DNA of 59,686 bases from an uncultured Bacteroides sp. (GTDB taxonomy: Bacteria > Bacteroidota > Bacteroidia > Bacteroidales > Bacteroidaceae): NCBI GenBank assembly GCA_949300425.1, contig CASGED010000079.1:1-59686 (forward strand), in the 5' to 3' direction. The position numbers were made by a program, and so were the translations under genes. The notes below the pieces were generated by a model, which was not told the DNA's origin, made no database searches, and saw only the letters and a program-made list of their open reading frames with translations. Positions 33,449-42,670 of the stretch are shown here, in pieces. Position 1 is the stretch's first letter. Each line of letters opens with the position of its first letter.

Positions 33449-36070
33449 ATGGACAACGATATCACACTCACCCCGATGATGAAGCAGTTTCTCGACCTCA
33501 AGGCCAAGCACCCCGACGCCGTGATGCTCTTCCGCTGCGGTGACTTCTATGAAACCTATTCTACGGACGCGGTGGTGGCTTCCGAGATACTGGGCATCAC
33601 GCTGACCAAGCGCAACAACGGTAAGGGAGGACAGACCATCGAGATGGCAGGCTTCCCCCATCATGCGCTCGACACCTACCTGCCCAAGCTCATCCGGGCC
33701 GGACGGCGGGTGGCCATCTGCGACCAGCTGGAAGACCCCAAGCTGGCCAAGAAGCTGGTGAAGCGAGGCATTACGGAACTGGTGACCCCCGGCGTCGCCA
33801 TCAACGACAATGTGCTGAACTATAAGGAGAACAACTTCCTGGCGGCCGTGCATTTCGGCAAGGGGGCGTGCGGGGTGGCTTTCCTGGATATCTCCACGGG
33901 CGAGTTCCTTACGGCGGAAGGCAGCGCCGACTACGTGGAGAAACTGCTCATCAACTTCGCTCCCAAGGAAGTGCTCTACCAGAAGGGGAAGAAAGCACAG
34001 TTCGAGGGCTGCTTCGGCAACAAGTTCTTCACCTACGAGCTGGACGACTGGGTGTTCACCGAGGCCGCCGCCCGCGAGAAGCTGTTGCAGCACTTCGAGG
34101 TGAAGAACCTGAAAGGCTTCGGCGTAGAGCATCTGAAGAACGGCGTCATCGCTTCGGGCGCCATCCTGCAATACCTCATTCTGACTCAGCACACGCAGAC
34201 GGCGCACATCACCTCCCTGGCCCGCATCGAGGAGGATAAGTACGTCCGGCTCGACAAGTTCACCATACGCAACCTGGAGTTGATTGGTTCGATGAACGAA
34301 GGGGGCAGCTCGCTGCTGAACGTCATCGACAAAACCATCTGCCCCATGGGCGCCCGCCTCCTACGCCGCTGGATGGTGTTCCCGCTGAAAGACGTAAGGC
34401 CCGTCAACGACCGCCTCGACGTGGTGGAGTATTTCTTCCGCCAGCCCGGTTTCAAGGACTTGATAGAAGAACAGTTGCATCGGGTAGGGGACTTGGAGCG
34501 CATTCTCTCCAAAGTGGCCGTAGGACGTGCCAATCCGCGTGAGATGGTGGCACTGAAGGTAGCTCTGCAAGCCGTGGAGCCTGTCAAGCAGGCTTGCACA
34601 GAGGCCGATAACGCCAGCCTGAACCGCATTGGCGAGCAACTGAACATCTGCCGGTCCATCCGTGACCGCATTGAGAAAGAAATCAATAACGACCCGCCTT
34701 TGCTGGTGAACAAGGGAGGAGTCATGAAGCAGGGAGTCAGCGCCGAGTTGGACGAGCTTCGCGGCATCGCTTATTCGGGCAAGGATTACCTGCTCCAGAT
34801 ACAGCAGCGCGAGAGCGAACAGACCGGCATCCCCAGCCTGAAGATAGGCTACAACAACGTCTTCGGCTATTACATCGAGGTGCGCAACACACACAAGGAC
34901 AAAGTGCCGCCCGAGTGGGTACGCAAGCAGACCTTGGCGAACGCCGAACGCTACATCACCCAGGAACTGAAGGAATACGAAGAGAAAATTCTCGGGGCGG
35001 AGGACAAGATACTGGTGCTGGAGGCACAGCTCTATGCTGAGTTAGTGCAGGCCGTGGGCGAGTTCATTCCGGCCATCCAACTGAATGCCAACCAACTGGC
35101 CCGGCTCGATTGCCTGCTCTCCTTCGCCACCGTGGCGCGTGAAAACAACTACATCCGTCCCGTGTTGGCCGATGACGATGTGATAGACATCCGCCAAGGA
35201 CGTCATCCTGTCATTGAAAAGCAATTGCCCGTGGGCGAGAAGTACATTGCCAACGACGTCATGCTGGACAGCCGGACGCAGCAGGTCATCATCATTACGG
35301 GTCCCAACATGGCCGGTAAGTCGGCTTTGCTCCGCCAGACCGCCCTCATCACGCTGATGGCGCAGATAGGTTGCTTCGTGCCGGCCGAGAGCGCTCACAT
35401 CGGTTTGGTGGATAAGATATTCACCCGTGTGGGAGCCAGTGACAATATCTCAGTAGGTGAGTCTACGTTTATGGTGGAGATGAATGAGGCGGCGGATATC
35501 TTGAACAACCTTTCTCCGCGTAGCCTGGTGTTGTTCGACGAGTTGGGGCGCGGCACTTCCACTTACGACGGCATCTCCATCGCCTGGGCCATTGTGGAGT
35601 ATATCCACGAGCATCCCAAAGCCAAGGCACGCACATTGTTTGCCACCCACTATCACGAGCTGAACGAAATGGAGAAGACCTTCAAGCGCATCAAGAACTA
35701 CAACGTGGCGGTGAAGGAAGTGAACAACAAAGTCATCTTCCTGCGCAAGTTGGAGCGCGGAGGAAGCGAACACTCTTTTGGTATCCACGTAGCGAAGATG
35801 GCGGGCATGCCCAAAAGCATCGTGAAGCGTGCGGACGAGATACTGAAGCAGTTGGAGCAGGAGAACCGGCAGACGGGGGCAGTCACAGGCAAAACCATTA
35901 CCGAAGGCCCGTCCTCAGCCGGAGGCATGCAGCTCAGTTTCTTCCAGTTGGACGACCCTGTCCTTTGTCAGATACGCGACGAGATACTCAATCTTGATGT
36001 CAACAACTTGACCCCCATAGAGGCGTTGAACAAGCTGAATGACATCAAGAAGATATTGAAAGGGAAGTAA
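33449..36070 (+). CDS. mutS: DNA mismatch repair protein MutS
   Basis: Mismatch-recognition ATPase of 873 residues. The mismatch-binding domain I has the [10 protein letters not shown] motif (residues 28-37, the Phe-x-Glu wedge equivalent is F36-Y37 region with E38 context). Connector, lever and clamp domains follow. ATPase motifs: Walker [14 protein letters not shown] near residue 618, Walker [16 protein letters not shown], and the ATHYHEL histidine loop. The length is normal and the C-terminal beta-clamp/tetramer tail is present. Monocistronic; convergent with lgt, 3 bp between stops. Confidence 0.97.
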   Translation: MDNDITLTPMMKQFLDLKAKHPDAVMLFRCGDFYETYSTDAVVASEILGITLTKRNNGKGGQTIEMAGFPHHALDTYLPKLIRAGRRVAICDQLEDPKLAKKLVKRGITELVTPGVAINDNVLNYKENNFLAAVHFGKGACGVAFLDISTGEFLTAEGSADYVEKLLINFAPKEVLYQKGKKAQFEGCFGNKFFTYELDDWVFTEAAAREKLLQHFEVKNLKGFGVEHLKNGVIASGAILQYLILTQHTQTAHITSLARIEEDKYVRLDKFTIRNLELIGSMNEGGSSLLNVIDKTICPMGARLLRRWMVFPLKDVRPVNDRLDVVEYFFRQPGFKDLIEEQLHRVGDLERILSKVAVGRANPREMVALKVALQAVEPVKQACTEADNASLNRIGEQLNICRSIRDRIEKEINNDPPLLVNKGGVMKQGVSAELDELRGIAYSGKDYLLQIQQRESEQTGIPSLKIGYNNVFGYYIEVRNTHKDKVPPEWVRKQTLANAERYITQELKEYEEKILGAEDKILVLEAQLYAELVQAVGEFIPAIQLNANQLARLDCLLSFATVARENNYIRPVLADDDVIDIRQGRHPVIEKQLPVGEKYIANDVMLDSRTQQVIIITGPNMAGKSALLRQTALITLMAQIGCFVPAESAHIGLVDKIFTRVGASDNISVGESTFMVEMNEAADILNNLSPRSLVLFDELGRGTSTYDGISIAWAIVEYIHEHPKAKARTLFATHYHELNEMEKTFKRIKNYNVAVKEVNNKVIFLRKLERGGSEHSFGIHVAKMAGMPKSIVKRADEILKQLEQENRQTGAVTGKTITEGPSSAGGMQLSFFQLDDPVLCQIRDEILNLDVNNLTPIEALNKLNDIKKILKGK

Positions 36071-36073
36071 GAA

Positions 36074-36970
36074 TCACTTCTTCTTCCCGTAAAAGCACAT
36101 GAAATAGATGCCCACCAGCACGAACGGAATGCTGAGCCATTGGCCCATGTTCAGGCTCATGCCGTCCTCAAAGGCTACTTGGTTCTCCTTCAGGAACTCG
36201 ATGAAGAAGCGGAAAGCGAAAATCTCCGTCAGGCAGAGGCCGAAGTAAAAGCCGCGGTGATAGGGCAGGGCAATGGCTTCAACCTTGCGTGATGCGCTCT
36301 TGCTGAAATCGGTGCGGGGCTTCTCTGCCGTGGTCTTCTTTAGTCCTCGTTTGTAGAGCCACATCATGCCTAAGAAGAAGATGAAGTAAGCGATGGCCTC
36401 GTAAAGTTGGGCGGGGTGGCGGGGGATGTTGTCCACTTGCTCAAAGACGAAAGCCCAAGGCACGTCCGTCGGCTTGCCGATGATTTCGGAGTTCATCAGA
36501 TTGCCTAAGCGGATGAAGCAGGCCGTGATAGGGGTAGCTACGGCAATCATGTCGAGCACGTCGACAAAGTGCATTTTTGCCCGGTGGCAATAAAGCGCCA
36601 GACCGATGATGAGGCCGATGGTTCCTCCGTGGCTGGCCAGTCCCCGGTAGCCTGTCCAGTGCCATCCTCCGTCGGGCAGTATTTTGATGGGGAGTATCAT
36701 TTCCAACAAATGGTCCTGATAGTAAGCCCAATCGTAGAAGATGCAATGTCCCAAACGGCTGCCGATAAGCATGCTGATGAGGCAATAGAAGAACAGGGGG
36801 TCGAACTTGGCATCGTCTATCCGCCGGTCTTTGTACTCACGGCGCACGATGAGGTAAGCGAAGAGCAGTCCGATGAGCCAACACAGGCTGTAGTAATGAA
36901 TGGGCAACTTCCCGAAGAGGTTGAACAGATCGGCGCTTGGGTTCCAGTTGATGCTGAGTAATGTAAACAT
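36074..36970 (-). CDS. lgt: Prolipoprotein diacylglyceryl transferase
   Basis: Inner-membrane enzyme of 298 residues that transfers diacylglycerol from phosphatidylglycerol to the lipobox Cys, essential for the many lipoproteins encoded here. It has about seven transmembrane segments. The Lgt signature is seen as [21 protein letters not shown], and the essential-region [13 protein letters not shown] carries the conserved His. A loop of about 30 extra residues ([19 protein letters not shown]) precedes the last helices. It follows panE by 26 bp and is probably co-transcribed. Confidence 0.96.
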   Translation of the reverse strand: MFTLLSINWNPSADLFNLFGKLPIHYYSLCWLIGLLFAYLIVRREYKDRRIDDAKFDPLFFYCLISMLIGSRLGHCIFYDWAYYQDHLLEMILPIKILPDGGWHWTGYRGLASHGGTIGLIIGLALYCHRAKMHFVDVLDMIAVATPITACFIRLGNLMNSEIIGKPTDVPWAFVFEQVDNIPRHPAQLYEAIAYFIFFLGMMWLYKRGLKKTTAEKPRTDFSKSASRKVEAIALPYHRGFYFGLCLTEIFAFRFFIEFLKENQVAFEDGMSLNMGQWLSIPFVLVGIYFMCFYGKKK

Positions 36971-36996
36971 GATGATTCTTTGATTATATTGTACTG

Positions 36997-37902
36997 TTAT
37001 TGGAATTTCCGGGCTACCATCCGGTAAGTGGGAATGTCTATTCCTTGCGCTTCGGCGGCTTTTATCAGGTCGAACAACAAGCCTTGCACTTCGCTCTCAT
37101 GGCCGCGGGCCAAATCCTTCTGCATGGAGGCAGTGCTGTGCGGATCCAGTTTGTCAATGACTTTCAGGTTGTATTCCACTAAGTCGGAGGGAATGTCTAT
37201 GCCTAATCTGCGGCCCAGTTCGGCGCTTTCGCGGGAGAGGCCGATAAAGGTATCGCGTACCTCACCGGGTTTCTGCACTTCGCCCATCGGCACGTCATAA
37301 TAGGCTCCCGTCACGGCCATGGCCGAGATGAAGGACCATTTGACGAAAGTGTCGCGGTTGATGTCGTCGGAGATTTCGGCCTTGATGCCGCTTTCCTGCA
37401 AATCACGCTGTACGGCCTCCAATGTTTCACGGGAAACAATCGTGCCTTTGTGCGCCCCGTAAACCAGACGGAATATCTTGCCCATCTGCGTGATTTCTCC
37501 TTTTCCTGATACGAATCCTACGATGTAGATGCAACCGTCCAACACTGTTACACCGGGCACCAGACGCTGGATGCGGGGACCTGTCCCATATACATTCAAT
37601 ATAGGAATGACAACGGTTTCGGGTGTGGAGGCACGGCGTATCAGGTCGGTGATGGAGTCTACCGAATAGCCTTTTACACAGACAAAGATGACGTCCGCTT
37701 TCCCTTGATATTCTTCGGCTGTGCAGGCGGGGATGTGCAAGGTATGTTCGCCTTTCAAGTCACTATGCAGTCGCAATCCATGTTCACGTATGGCGGCTAA
37801 GTGTTCACCGCGTGCAATGCAGGTCACGTCTTTGCCTGCCAGGGCGAGGAATCCGGCTATGCAGCCTCCTACGCCTCCTGTTCCTGCTATGAGATATTTC
37901 AT
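36997..37902 (-). CDS. panE: 2-dehydropantoate 2-reductase
   Basis: NADPH-dependent ketopantoate reductase of 301 residues in pantothenate/CoA synthesis. The N-terminal Rossmann motif [20 protein letters not shown] binds NADPH; the C-terminal all-helical domain starts near residue 180, with [20 protein letters not shown] containing the conserved Lys-Asn-region equivalent and [20 protein letters not shown] being the hallmark substrate motif. Related ApbA/PanE paralogs exist, so the exact substrate is likely but not certain. Upstream of lgt in the same direction. Confidence 0.88.
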   Translation of the reverse strand: MKYLIAGTGGVGGCIAGFLALAGKDVTCIARGEHLAAIREHGLRLHSDLKGEHTLHIPACTAEEYQGKADVIFVCVKGYSVDSITDLIRRASTPETVVIPILNVYGTGPRIQRLVPGVTVLDGCIYIVGFVSGKGEITQMGKIFRLVYGAHKGTIVSRETLEAVQRDLQESGIKAEISDDINRDTFVKWSFISAMAVTGAYYDVPMGEVQKPGEVRDTFIGLSRESAELGRRLGIDIPSDLVEYNLKVIDKLDPHSTASMQKDLARGHESEVQGLLFDLIKAAEAQGIDIPTYRMVARKFQ

Positions 37903-37957
37903 GATGGTATTTGTTATTAGGGGTTATTTATTGATTCGTTCTAAAAGTTCTTTTGGT

Positions 37958-38314
37958 TCAATGTGTGATATCTTTCAGTACCCTGGTAGCACATTGGCGG
38001 AATTCTACACCTCGTTGAGACTTGACACGATATCCTACAGGTATGATAACATCTAAATTATAGTAAGCAACATTGCGTTTTACTATTCTTTTTCCTTCTT
38101 GTTGAACAGTCAAGGAATACTTGACAGTTGCCGACTCGCTTAATTCATTTTCTTTAAATACATTACGTGTGTGTAGACTTATATTCTGCTTACTTGTTTG
38201 AAATAACTCTGCCATTTGAGCTTGTGTTAGCCACACTGTTTCGTCCTCTAACCGGACTTCCAATTTAATGGATTCTTCCGGTTGGTAGATGATGATTTCA
38301 TTTTGATTCTCCAT
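37958..38314 (-). pseudogene. RhuM-family protein, truncated
   Basis: N-terminal 118 residues of a virulence-associated RhuM protein: IIIYQPEESIKLEVRLEDET, VWLTQAQMAELFQTSKQNIS, LHTRNVFKENEL, KRNVAYYNLDVIIPVGYRVK, then FRQCATRVLKDITH and a stop. Intact family members run to about 300 residues. After the stop, another frame reads SHIEPKELLERINK to a stop near 37928, possibly the far C-terminal end of the same or another gene after an internal deletion. The family is linked to mobile DNA; function poorly known. It starts 12 bp after the ORF6N fragment. Confidence 0.75.
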
Positions 38315-38326
38315 ACGCTATTCCTT

Positions 38327-38527
38327 TTATTGCTTCGGCTTCACAAAGCCAATGGGATTGCGAGGTTTTTCCTCCCGCTTCTTGAAACTTTGCAGTTCGG
38401 CCAAGGCTTGGTTGATAAGCTCCAATTGCATACGGGTATCTTCGTTGATGTCGTTTTGGTCGGTGAAAGCAAAAGGCATATAACGTGTACCTCCTCTTTT
38501 GTTTGAGGTCACAATTTGTGACCTCAA
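38327..38527 (-). pseudogene. ORF6N-domain (phage antirepressor-like) fragment
   Basis: The frame reads NLRSQIVTSNKRGGTRYMPF then AFTDQ, which is the core of the ORF6N DNA-binding domain, and then jumps to NDINEDTRMQLELINQALAE and a basic tail. The usual sequence after AFTEQG (MLSSVL...) is missing, so there is an internal deletion. The N-terminal half is also missing: the frame runs directly into the stop of ychF and no ATG exists, only TTG at 38527. A 25-bp perfect palindrome lies at its start (38503-38527). Confidence 0.7.
38503..38527. repeat. Perfect 25-bp palindrome
   Basis: Arms TTGAGGTCACAA and TTGTGACCTCAA around a single T. It falls within the ORF6N coding remnant, 8 bp downstream of the ychF stop, so it might also serve as a terminator stem although no T-run follows. 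Confidence 0.85.
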
Positions 38528-38535
38528 GTTATACC

Positions 38536-39639
38536 TTATACATTGAACCGGAAGTGCATGATGTCCCCGTCCTGCACCACGTAGTCCTTACCCTCCACGG
38601 CCAGTTTACCCGCTTCGCGTACGGCGGCTTCGCTACCATATTTTATATAGTCGTCGTACTTGATGACTTCCGCACGGATGAAACCTTTCTCGAAGTCCGT
38701 ATGGATGACGCCGGCGCATTGCGGAGCCTTCCAGCCCTTGCGGTAGGTCCATGCCTTGACTTCCATCTCTCCGGCGGTGATGAATGTCTCCAGGTTCAGG
38801 AGCTTGTAGATGGCTTTGATGAGGCGGTTGCATCCGCTTTCCTTCAGGCCAAGGTCTTCCAGGAACATTTGTTTTTCCTCGTAAGTTTCCAGTTCGGCAA
38901 TGTCGGCTTCCGTCTGGGCGGAGATGACGATGAGTTCGGCGTCTTCCCCTTTAATGGCCTCGCGCACTTGTTCCACGTAGGCGTTGCCCGTGGCGGCACT
39001 GGCGTCATCCACGTTGCATACGTAAAGTACCGGTTTGGTGGTCAGCAGGAACATCTGCTTGGCGCATGCCTCTTCGTCTTCGTTTTCGCAAGTTACGGTA
39101 CGTGCGCTCAATCCTTGCTCTAAGGCTTCTTTGTAACGGAGCAACAGCCCGTATTCCACCTTTGCCTGCTTGTCGCCTCCCACCTTGGCTTGTTTCTCCA
39201 CACGTTTGATACGGTTCTCTACCGTTTCGAGGTCTTTCAGCTGAAGTTCGGTGTCGATAATTTCCTTGTCACGCACGGGGTCTACCGAACCGTCCACATG
39301 CACGATGTTGCCGTTGTCGAAGCAACGCAGCACGTGGATGATGGCGTCACACTCGCGTATGTTGCCCAAGAACTGGTTGCCCAGTCCTTCGCCGTGACTG
39401 GCTCCCTTCACCAATCCGGCAATGTCCACAATGTCGCACACGGCGGGTACGATGCGTCCCGGATGTACCAGTTCGGCCAATTTCGTAAGCCGTTCATCGG
39501 GCACTGACACTTGTCCCATTTGGGCGTCGATGGTACAGAAAGGAAAGTTCGCCGCCTGCGCCTTTGCGCTGGACAAGCAATTGAAAAGAGTAGATTTTCC
39601 CACGTTGGGAAGTCCTACGATACCTGCTTTTAATGCCAT
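38536..39639 (-). CDS. ychF: Redox-responsive ATPase/GTPase YchF (OLA1 family)
   Basis: Ribosome-associated P-loop protein of 367 residues. Start ATG 39639 gives [20 protein letters not shown] with Walker A at residues 9-17. Other signatures: [12 protein letters not shown] (G2 region), [20 protein letters not shown] (G3), the coiled-coil insertion around [15 protein letters not shown], and a C-terminal TGS-like domain ending [17 protein letters not shown]. The longer in-frame extension to 39849 is upstream of the promoter and rejected. Monocistronic. Confidence 0.96.
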   Translation of the reverse strand: MALKAGIVGLPNVGKSTLFNCLSSAKAQAANFPFCTIDAQMGQVSVPDERLTKLAELVHPGRIVPAVCDIVDIAGLVKGASHGEGLGNQFLGNIRECDAIIHVLRCFDNGNIVHVDGSVDPVRDKEIIDTELQLKDLETVENRIKRVEKQAKVGGDKQAKVEYGLLLRYKEALEQGLSARTVTCENEDEEACAKQMFLLTTKPVLYVCNVDDASAATGNAYVEQVREAIKGEDAELIVISAQTEADIAELETYEEKQMFLEDLGLKESGCNRLIKAIYKLLNLETFITAGEMEVKAWTYRKGWKAPQCAGVIHTDFEKGFIRAEVIKYDDYIKYGSEAAVREAGKLAVEGKDYVVQDGDIMHFRFNV

Positions 39640-39712
39640 AGTTATATATTGTTTTTTAGTAATTACACATTGATGAATCGATTTGATAAAAAACATCTCT
39701 CTTTTATCACGG

Positions 39713-39743
39713 CAAAGGTACGCAATTATCAGATAACTACAAA
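39713..39743 (-). promoter_or_regulatory. Promoter of ychF
   Basis: Minus-strand TTTG (39743-39740), 19-bp spacer, TACCTTTG (39720-39713). Full consensus match; leader about 70 nt. Confidence 0.75.
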
Positions 39744-39811
39744 TTTCAAGATGTGTTGAGAAGCCGTCATCGTGGAAAAAGACATAAAAACCGAACGATT
39801 TTGCACGGGAC

Positions 39812-39848
39812 TGTCCGCCAAAAGCGGACACTTGTCCGATAATGGACA
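39812..39848. promoter_or_regulatory. Two tandem TGTCC-GGACA palindromes (possible operators)
   Basis: TGTCCGC-CAAAA-GCGGACA (39812-39830) and TGTCC-GATAAT-GGACA (39833-39848), starts 21 bp apart, roughly two helical turns. Could bind a dimeric regulator; unproven. Confidence 0.4.
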
Positions 39849-40027
39849 CTTTATAAATAAATATAATCGTTGATAATCAGTTGTTTAATGCTTTGGCACG
39901 GATATTGATTTATAGAGAGCGGAAGGCAAGCCGAAAAAGATTGGCAAGTTCCGCAACTTTCCGCTTCCGGCTTCCGTCTAACGAATAGAAAGCAACAATT
40001 AGACAATAAATTAAAAAACACACTATT

Positions 40028-40543
40028 ATGAAGACAACGAATTTATTCAAAGCATTGGCATTGGCCGCATTGACAGTAGTAAGCAGTTTCAACGTTGAAG
40101 CCCTTGCGCAGGACACGAACTTCATCACCAACGAAGAAGTGGAAAACAACCTTGTAGTGGCGAAAACCATCTACAAGCAGGACGGAAACTACCTGTACAA
40201 CCACATGCGTTACGAATTTACCTACGATGATGCCAATCGTTTGGTCAGTAAGACAGCCTCCAAGTGGGACGGGACCACGGACAAGTGGGCGCCTTATTTT
40301 CAGATGACTTACCGTTACGAGTCCGATGAAATCATCATGAGCTACGCCCGTTGGGACGAAAACCGCCAAACCTTTAGCAAAGACCCAAAGCAGACGGTTT
40401 ATGAACTGAATGAGGAGAATGTTCCCGTGGCTTGCCGGGAAGTAGAGGACGGCTTGGTATTATTGGCGGGCTACCGTCAGCAACTGCTCTATACGCAACC
40501 GATGTTTTTCCTCCATCCCTTTCAAGTTCTCAATATACTGTAA
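40028..40543 (+). CDS. DUF3836 family exported protein, C-terminus probably rearranged
   Basis: Protein of 171 residues with signal MKTTNLFKALALAALTVVSS and cleavage after EALA. The mature part VAKTIYKQDGNYLYNHMRYE, FTYDDANRLVSKTASKWDGT is the DUF3836 pattern also seen at 52378-52767. After about residue 140 the frame runs through the antisense of the convergent TPR gene (84-bp overlap, from 40460), and the last 28 residues (ending PMFFLHPFQVLNIL) look like shadow coding. The natural 3' end was probably lost in a deletion that also removed the end of the TPR gene. Function of DUF3836 is unknown. Confidence 0.68.
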   Translation: MKTTNLFKALALAALTVVSSFNVEALAQDTNFITNEEVENNLVVAKTIYKQDGNYLYNHMRYEFTYDDANRLVSKTASKWDGTTDKWAPYFQMTYRYESDEIIMSYARWDENRQTFSKDPKQTVYELNEENVPVACREVEDGLVLLAGYRQQLLYTQPMFFLHPFQVLNIL

Positions 40544-41848
40544 ATATCGATCCTTATCCTGTTTCAGGATGTCCAGTTCAGCGATACTGTTTGTCAGATA
40601 ATCTATCTGATTCTTGTTATCCTGTATTTGGACGGTTTTATTCTTGATTTCTTCCTCCACTTGACGTATATAGAGTTTCTTCTGCCGTAGTTTCCACTGA
40701 AGATAAGAAGTAAGAACAACTATGATAACCAATAACGAAATAAGCAAGAGCAAGGCCTTCACTTTCATTGCATTCTTCTCATTGAGAACTTTTTGGTGGT
40801 CGTACTTTGCTTGTATTTTGGCCAAATCCTTTCCCTTGTTCGCTTGGAAAATGGAATATAAACATTTGGAGAATTGAAAGCAATGTTTGGCAGCTTTCTG
40901 ATAAATTCCTTGTTTCTGATACAAAAAATAAAGATTTTGGTGGGCGGCGGCAATTTGGGATAAAGTTGCGGTCGTATCTGCCAATATCTTTTCTGTGTAA
41001 TATGTGGCAGAATCCAGTTTATTGGCTGAAAGATAAATAGTGCCGATAGTCACATTGTGAGCGACCGTCCCTTTTCGATTCAATTCATAGTCTATTGCCA
41101 TAGCTTGCCGCATATAACAAAGTGCTGAATCCAACATATTGAGCCGCCTGTAAATGCCCGCAAGTTCATTGCTCACATCACTCATATCTATAGGATTGTT
41201 GGCAAAGCGCAAAGACTCTTTGTAGCAACAGGCTGCCATGCGTAAACTATCCAAAACCGTATAAGCCCTCGCTCTGAGCATCGCAGCCGAACAGATATAG
41301 GCGGAATCCTTGCACAGCCCGGCATACTCAGCGGCCTTGTCCGCCATCCGCAAGCTATGCTCGCCCATATCCTGGTAGGCATACAGTTCCGACAGGCCAA
41401 TATAAATAAGGTAGCCCAACCGGGCGTCATCCGTCTGCTCCACCTCCTCCACCGCCAATTGGTAGAACCGCTGCGCCTCGTCCTCCCTTTGGAGTTCTCG
41501 GCTGATGCCTGCCTTGTACAGATAGGCATAGGCTTTCTGCCGGGCGTCCCCGTGCCGGCGGAAATAATCGCAGGCGATGTGGATGAGGCTGTCCGTCTGG
41601 GGCAGGAAGAGTTTGTAACGGGCTTGTGCGGTGAGCAAGGCCCACGTGGCGCGCGCCAGGCGTTGCGACTCGGAAGGAACGGGCATGGATTGTAGCACAT
41701 ATAGGGCACTGTCCGGCGTGTCCCACACCAAGCGTTCGGCACGGACCAGTTCTTCGGGCAAAGGACGGGTGTCTTTCCGGTTGCAGGATGCGCTGAGCAG
41801 GAAAGCGGCGGTGGCCAGTATATAGAGCAATAAGGTATATCGTTTCAT
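40460..41848 (-). CDS. Membrane-spanning TPR regulator, truncated (no HTH)
   Basis: Protein of 462 residues. Lipoprotein-type signal MKRYTLLLYILATAAFLLSA (SC at 21-22). Residues about 35-330 are tetratricopeptide repeats (for example KAYAYLYKAGISRELQREDE, YCHxx-type AYxxxG pairs). A transmembrane helix at about 365-385 (ALLLLISLLVIIVVLTSYLQ) is followed by a coiled coil (VEEEIKNKTVQIQDNKNQID). The paralog at 50404-52173 continues about 130 residues further to a helix-turn-helix domain; here the chain stops at LLTVARQ, at the point where the convergent DUF3836 gene also changes character. It probably cannot bind DNA itself. Confidence 0.75.
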   Translation of the reverse strand: MKRYTLLLYILATAAFLLSASCNRKDTRPLPEELVRAERLVWDTPDSALYVLQSMPVPSESQRLARATWALLTAQARYKLFLPQTDSLIHIACDYFRRHGDARQKAYAYLYKAGISRELQREDEAQRFYQLAVEEVEQTDDARLGYLIYIGLSELYAYQDMGEHSLRMADKAAEYAGLCKDSAYICSAAMLRARAYTVLDSLRMAACCYKESLRFANNPIDMSDVSNELAGIYRRLNMLDSALCYMRQAMAIDYELNRKGTVAHNVTIGTIYLSANKLDSATYYTEKILADTTATLSQIAAAHQNLYFLYQKQGIYQKAAKHCFQFSKCLYSIFQANKGKDLAKIQAKYDHQKVLNEKNAMKVKALLLLISLLVIIVVLTSYLQWKLRQKKLYIRQVEEEIKNKTVQIQDNKNQIDYLTNSIAELDILKQDKDRYLQYIENLKGMEEKHRLRIEQLLTVARQ

Positions 41849-41947
41849 GGTTTATTTAAATTCGGGCGTAAAGATAGCGGATTGGACGCAAAAGCCTTTA
41901 CTGTTTTCATCATTTCTTTTACTCATTTTCATATCAGGCCGGTTCCG

Positions 41948-42057
41948 CCATTAAATGTTATGCCCCGTCCCATTTAATGTGAACGCCCGTCCCATTAAAT
42001 GTTACGGTGCTTCCCATTAAATGGGGCGGTGTTTCCCATTAAACGTCCCTGTGTTTT
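41948..42057 (+). repeat. Five tandem 22-bp repeats with CCATTAAATG core
   Basis: Units at 41948-41969, 41970-41991, 41992-42013, 42014-42035, 42036-42057, each starting CCATTAAATG or a one- to two-base variant followed by a GC-rich 12-mer. Related to the array at 12510-12597. Confidence 0.85.
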
Positions 42058-42106
42058 GTCAAACATGAAGCACTGTTTTGGGGAACACGAACCTGTGGTT
42101 TGACTA

Positions 42107-42157
42107 AAGAGGGACTTTATGTTTGTAAAGACGGTCTTTGCAATCCTAAAGTCCCTC
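42107..42157. repeat. Hairpin with perfect 12-bp arms
   Basis: AGAGGGACTTTA and TAAAGTCCCTCT are separated by a 27-base loop that itself holds AAAGAC/GTCTTT arms. Could be an RNA structure; no promoter is clearly attached. Confidence 0.6.
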
Positions 42158-42214
42158 TTGGGGCGTGAAAGGAACCATGTTTTCACCGTCAGCATGTGTC
42201 TTCCCGGATTTGCC

Positions 42215-42294
42215 TTCACGCCTTCACAGCGCTTCAACTTGCTGATTAGAAGCGTAATCCTGTGAAAGATACATCCTTCACGGATGTTTCACAT
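42215..42294 (+). repeat. 80-bp module homologous to 12671-12750
   Basis: Begins TTCACGCCTTCAC and ends CTTCACGGATGTTTCACAT; same length as the partner with no gaps needed. Confidence 0.65.
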
Positions 42295-42330
42295 AGCTAA
42301 TTGCATCGTAAATGATAATTTATCTGTCTT

Positions 42331-42452
42331 AGGGAACGCAGACGACGCAGAATACACAGATGAACGCAGACTTATATTTTTTTCAGTGCAGATAGGCGAA
42401 GCCCTTTATTTTCTGCGAACCTCTGCGCCCGTCTGCGTCATCTGCGTTCTCC
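42331..42452. repeat. Long ACGCAGA-type inverted repeat
   Basis: Left arm 42331-42370 (AACGCAGACGACGCAG...) and right arm 42411-42452 (...GTCTGCGTCATCTGCGTT) pair imperfectly. Related in style to the CAGAGACACGAAGACAC repeats at 4990-5070 and 56961-57016, but here it lies upstream of a gene. Confidence 0.6.
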
Positions 42453-42631
42453 TAATCAGCCCGCTAAATTCCCATTTATCTCTCCCATGACCATCCTTCA
42501 CAATAACCCGTTGATTCTTAGTGGAATGCTGTGAAACTTCACAAAGCACAAAGTGCAAACCTACGTCCGAATCCGAAAGTATGTGAAACCGTGAAATGAT
42601 TTCTACCTGATTATTTGCAAGAATCCTAAAT

Positions 42632-42665
42632 TTTGGCGAATATTGCATCTCGTAGAATAAATTTG
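42632..42665 (+). promoter_or_regulatory. Promoter of the six-hairpin glycosidase-like gene
   Basis: TTTG 42632-42635 and TAAATTTG 42658-42665; the 22-bp spacer is slightly long. ATG follows after 5 bp, predicting a leaderless mRNA. Confidence 0.45.
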
Positions 42666-42670
42666 ATGTC

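Larger units (their letters stand above)
39640..40027. other. 388-bp divergent intergenic region (ychF / DUF3836)
   Basis: Contains the ychF promoter, two tandem palindromes with TGTCC...GGACA arms at 39812-39848, and a partly self-complementary stretch with GCGGAAGG/CTTCCGGCTTCCG near 39918-39978. No gene. Confidence 0.5.
41849..42670. other. 822-bp intergenic region with layered repeats
   Basis: No gene supported. In order: five 22-bp repeats (41948-42057); a GTCAAAC...GTTTGAC foldback (42058-42104); a hairpin with 12-bp arms AGAGGGACTTTA/TAAAGTCCCTCT (42107-42157); an 80-bp module (42215-42294); a long ACGCAGA-type inverted repeat (42331-42452); a partial third copy of the TTCAC/GTGAA module (about 42489-42527); and the promoter of the next gene. 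Confidence 0.6.

Noticed and set aside
39640-39849. N-terminal extension of YchF
   Set aside because: The family starts at [16 protein letters not shown] and the promoter lies inside the extension.
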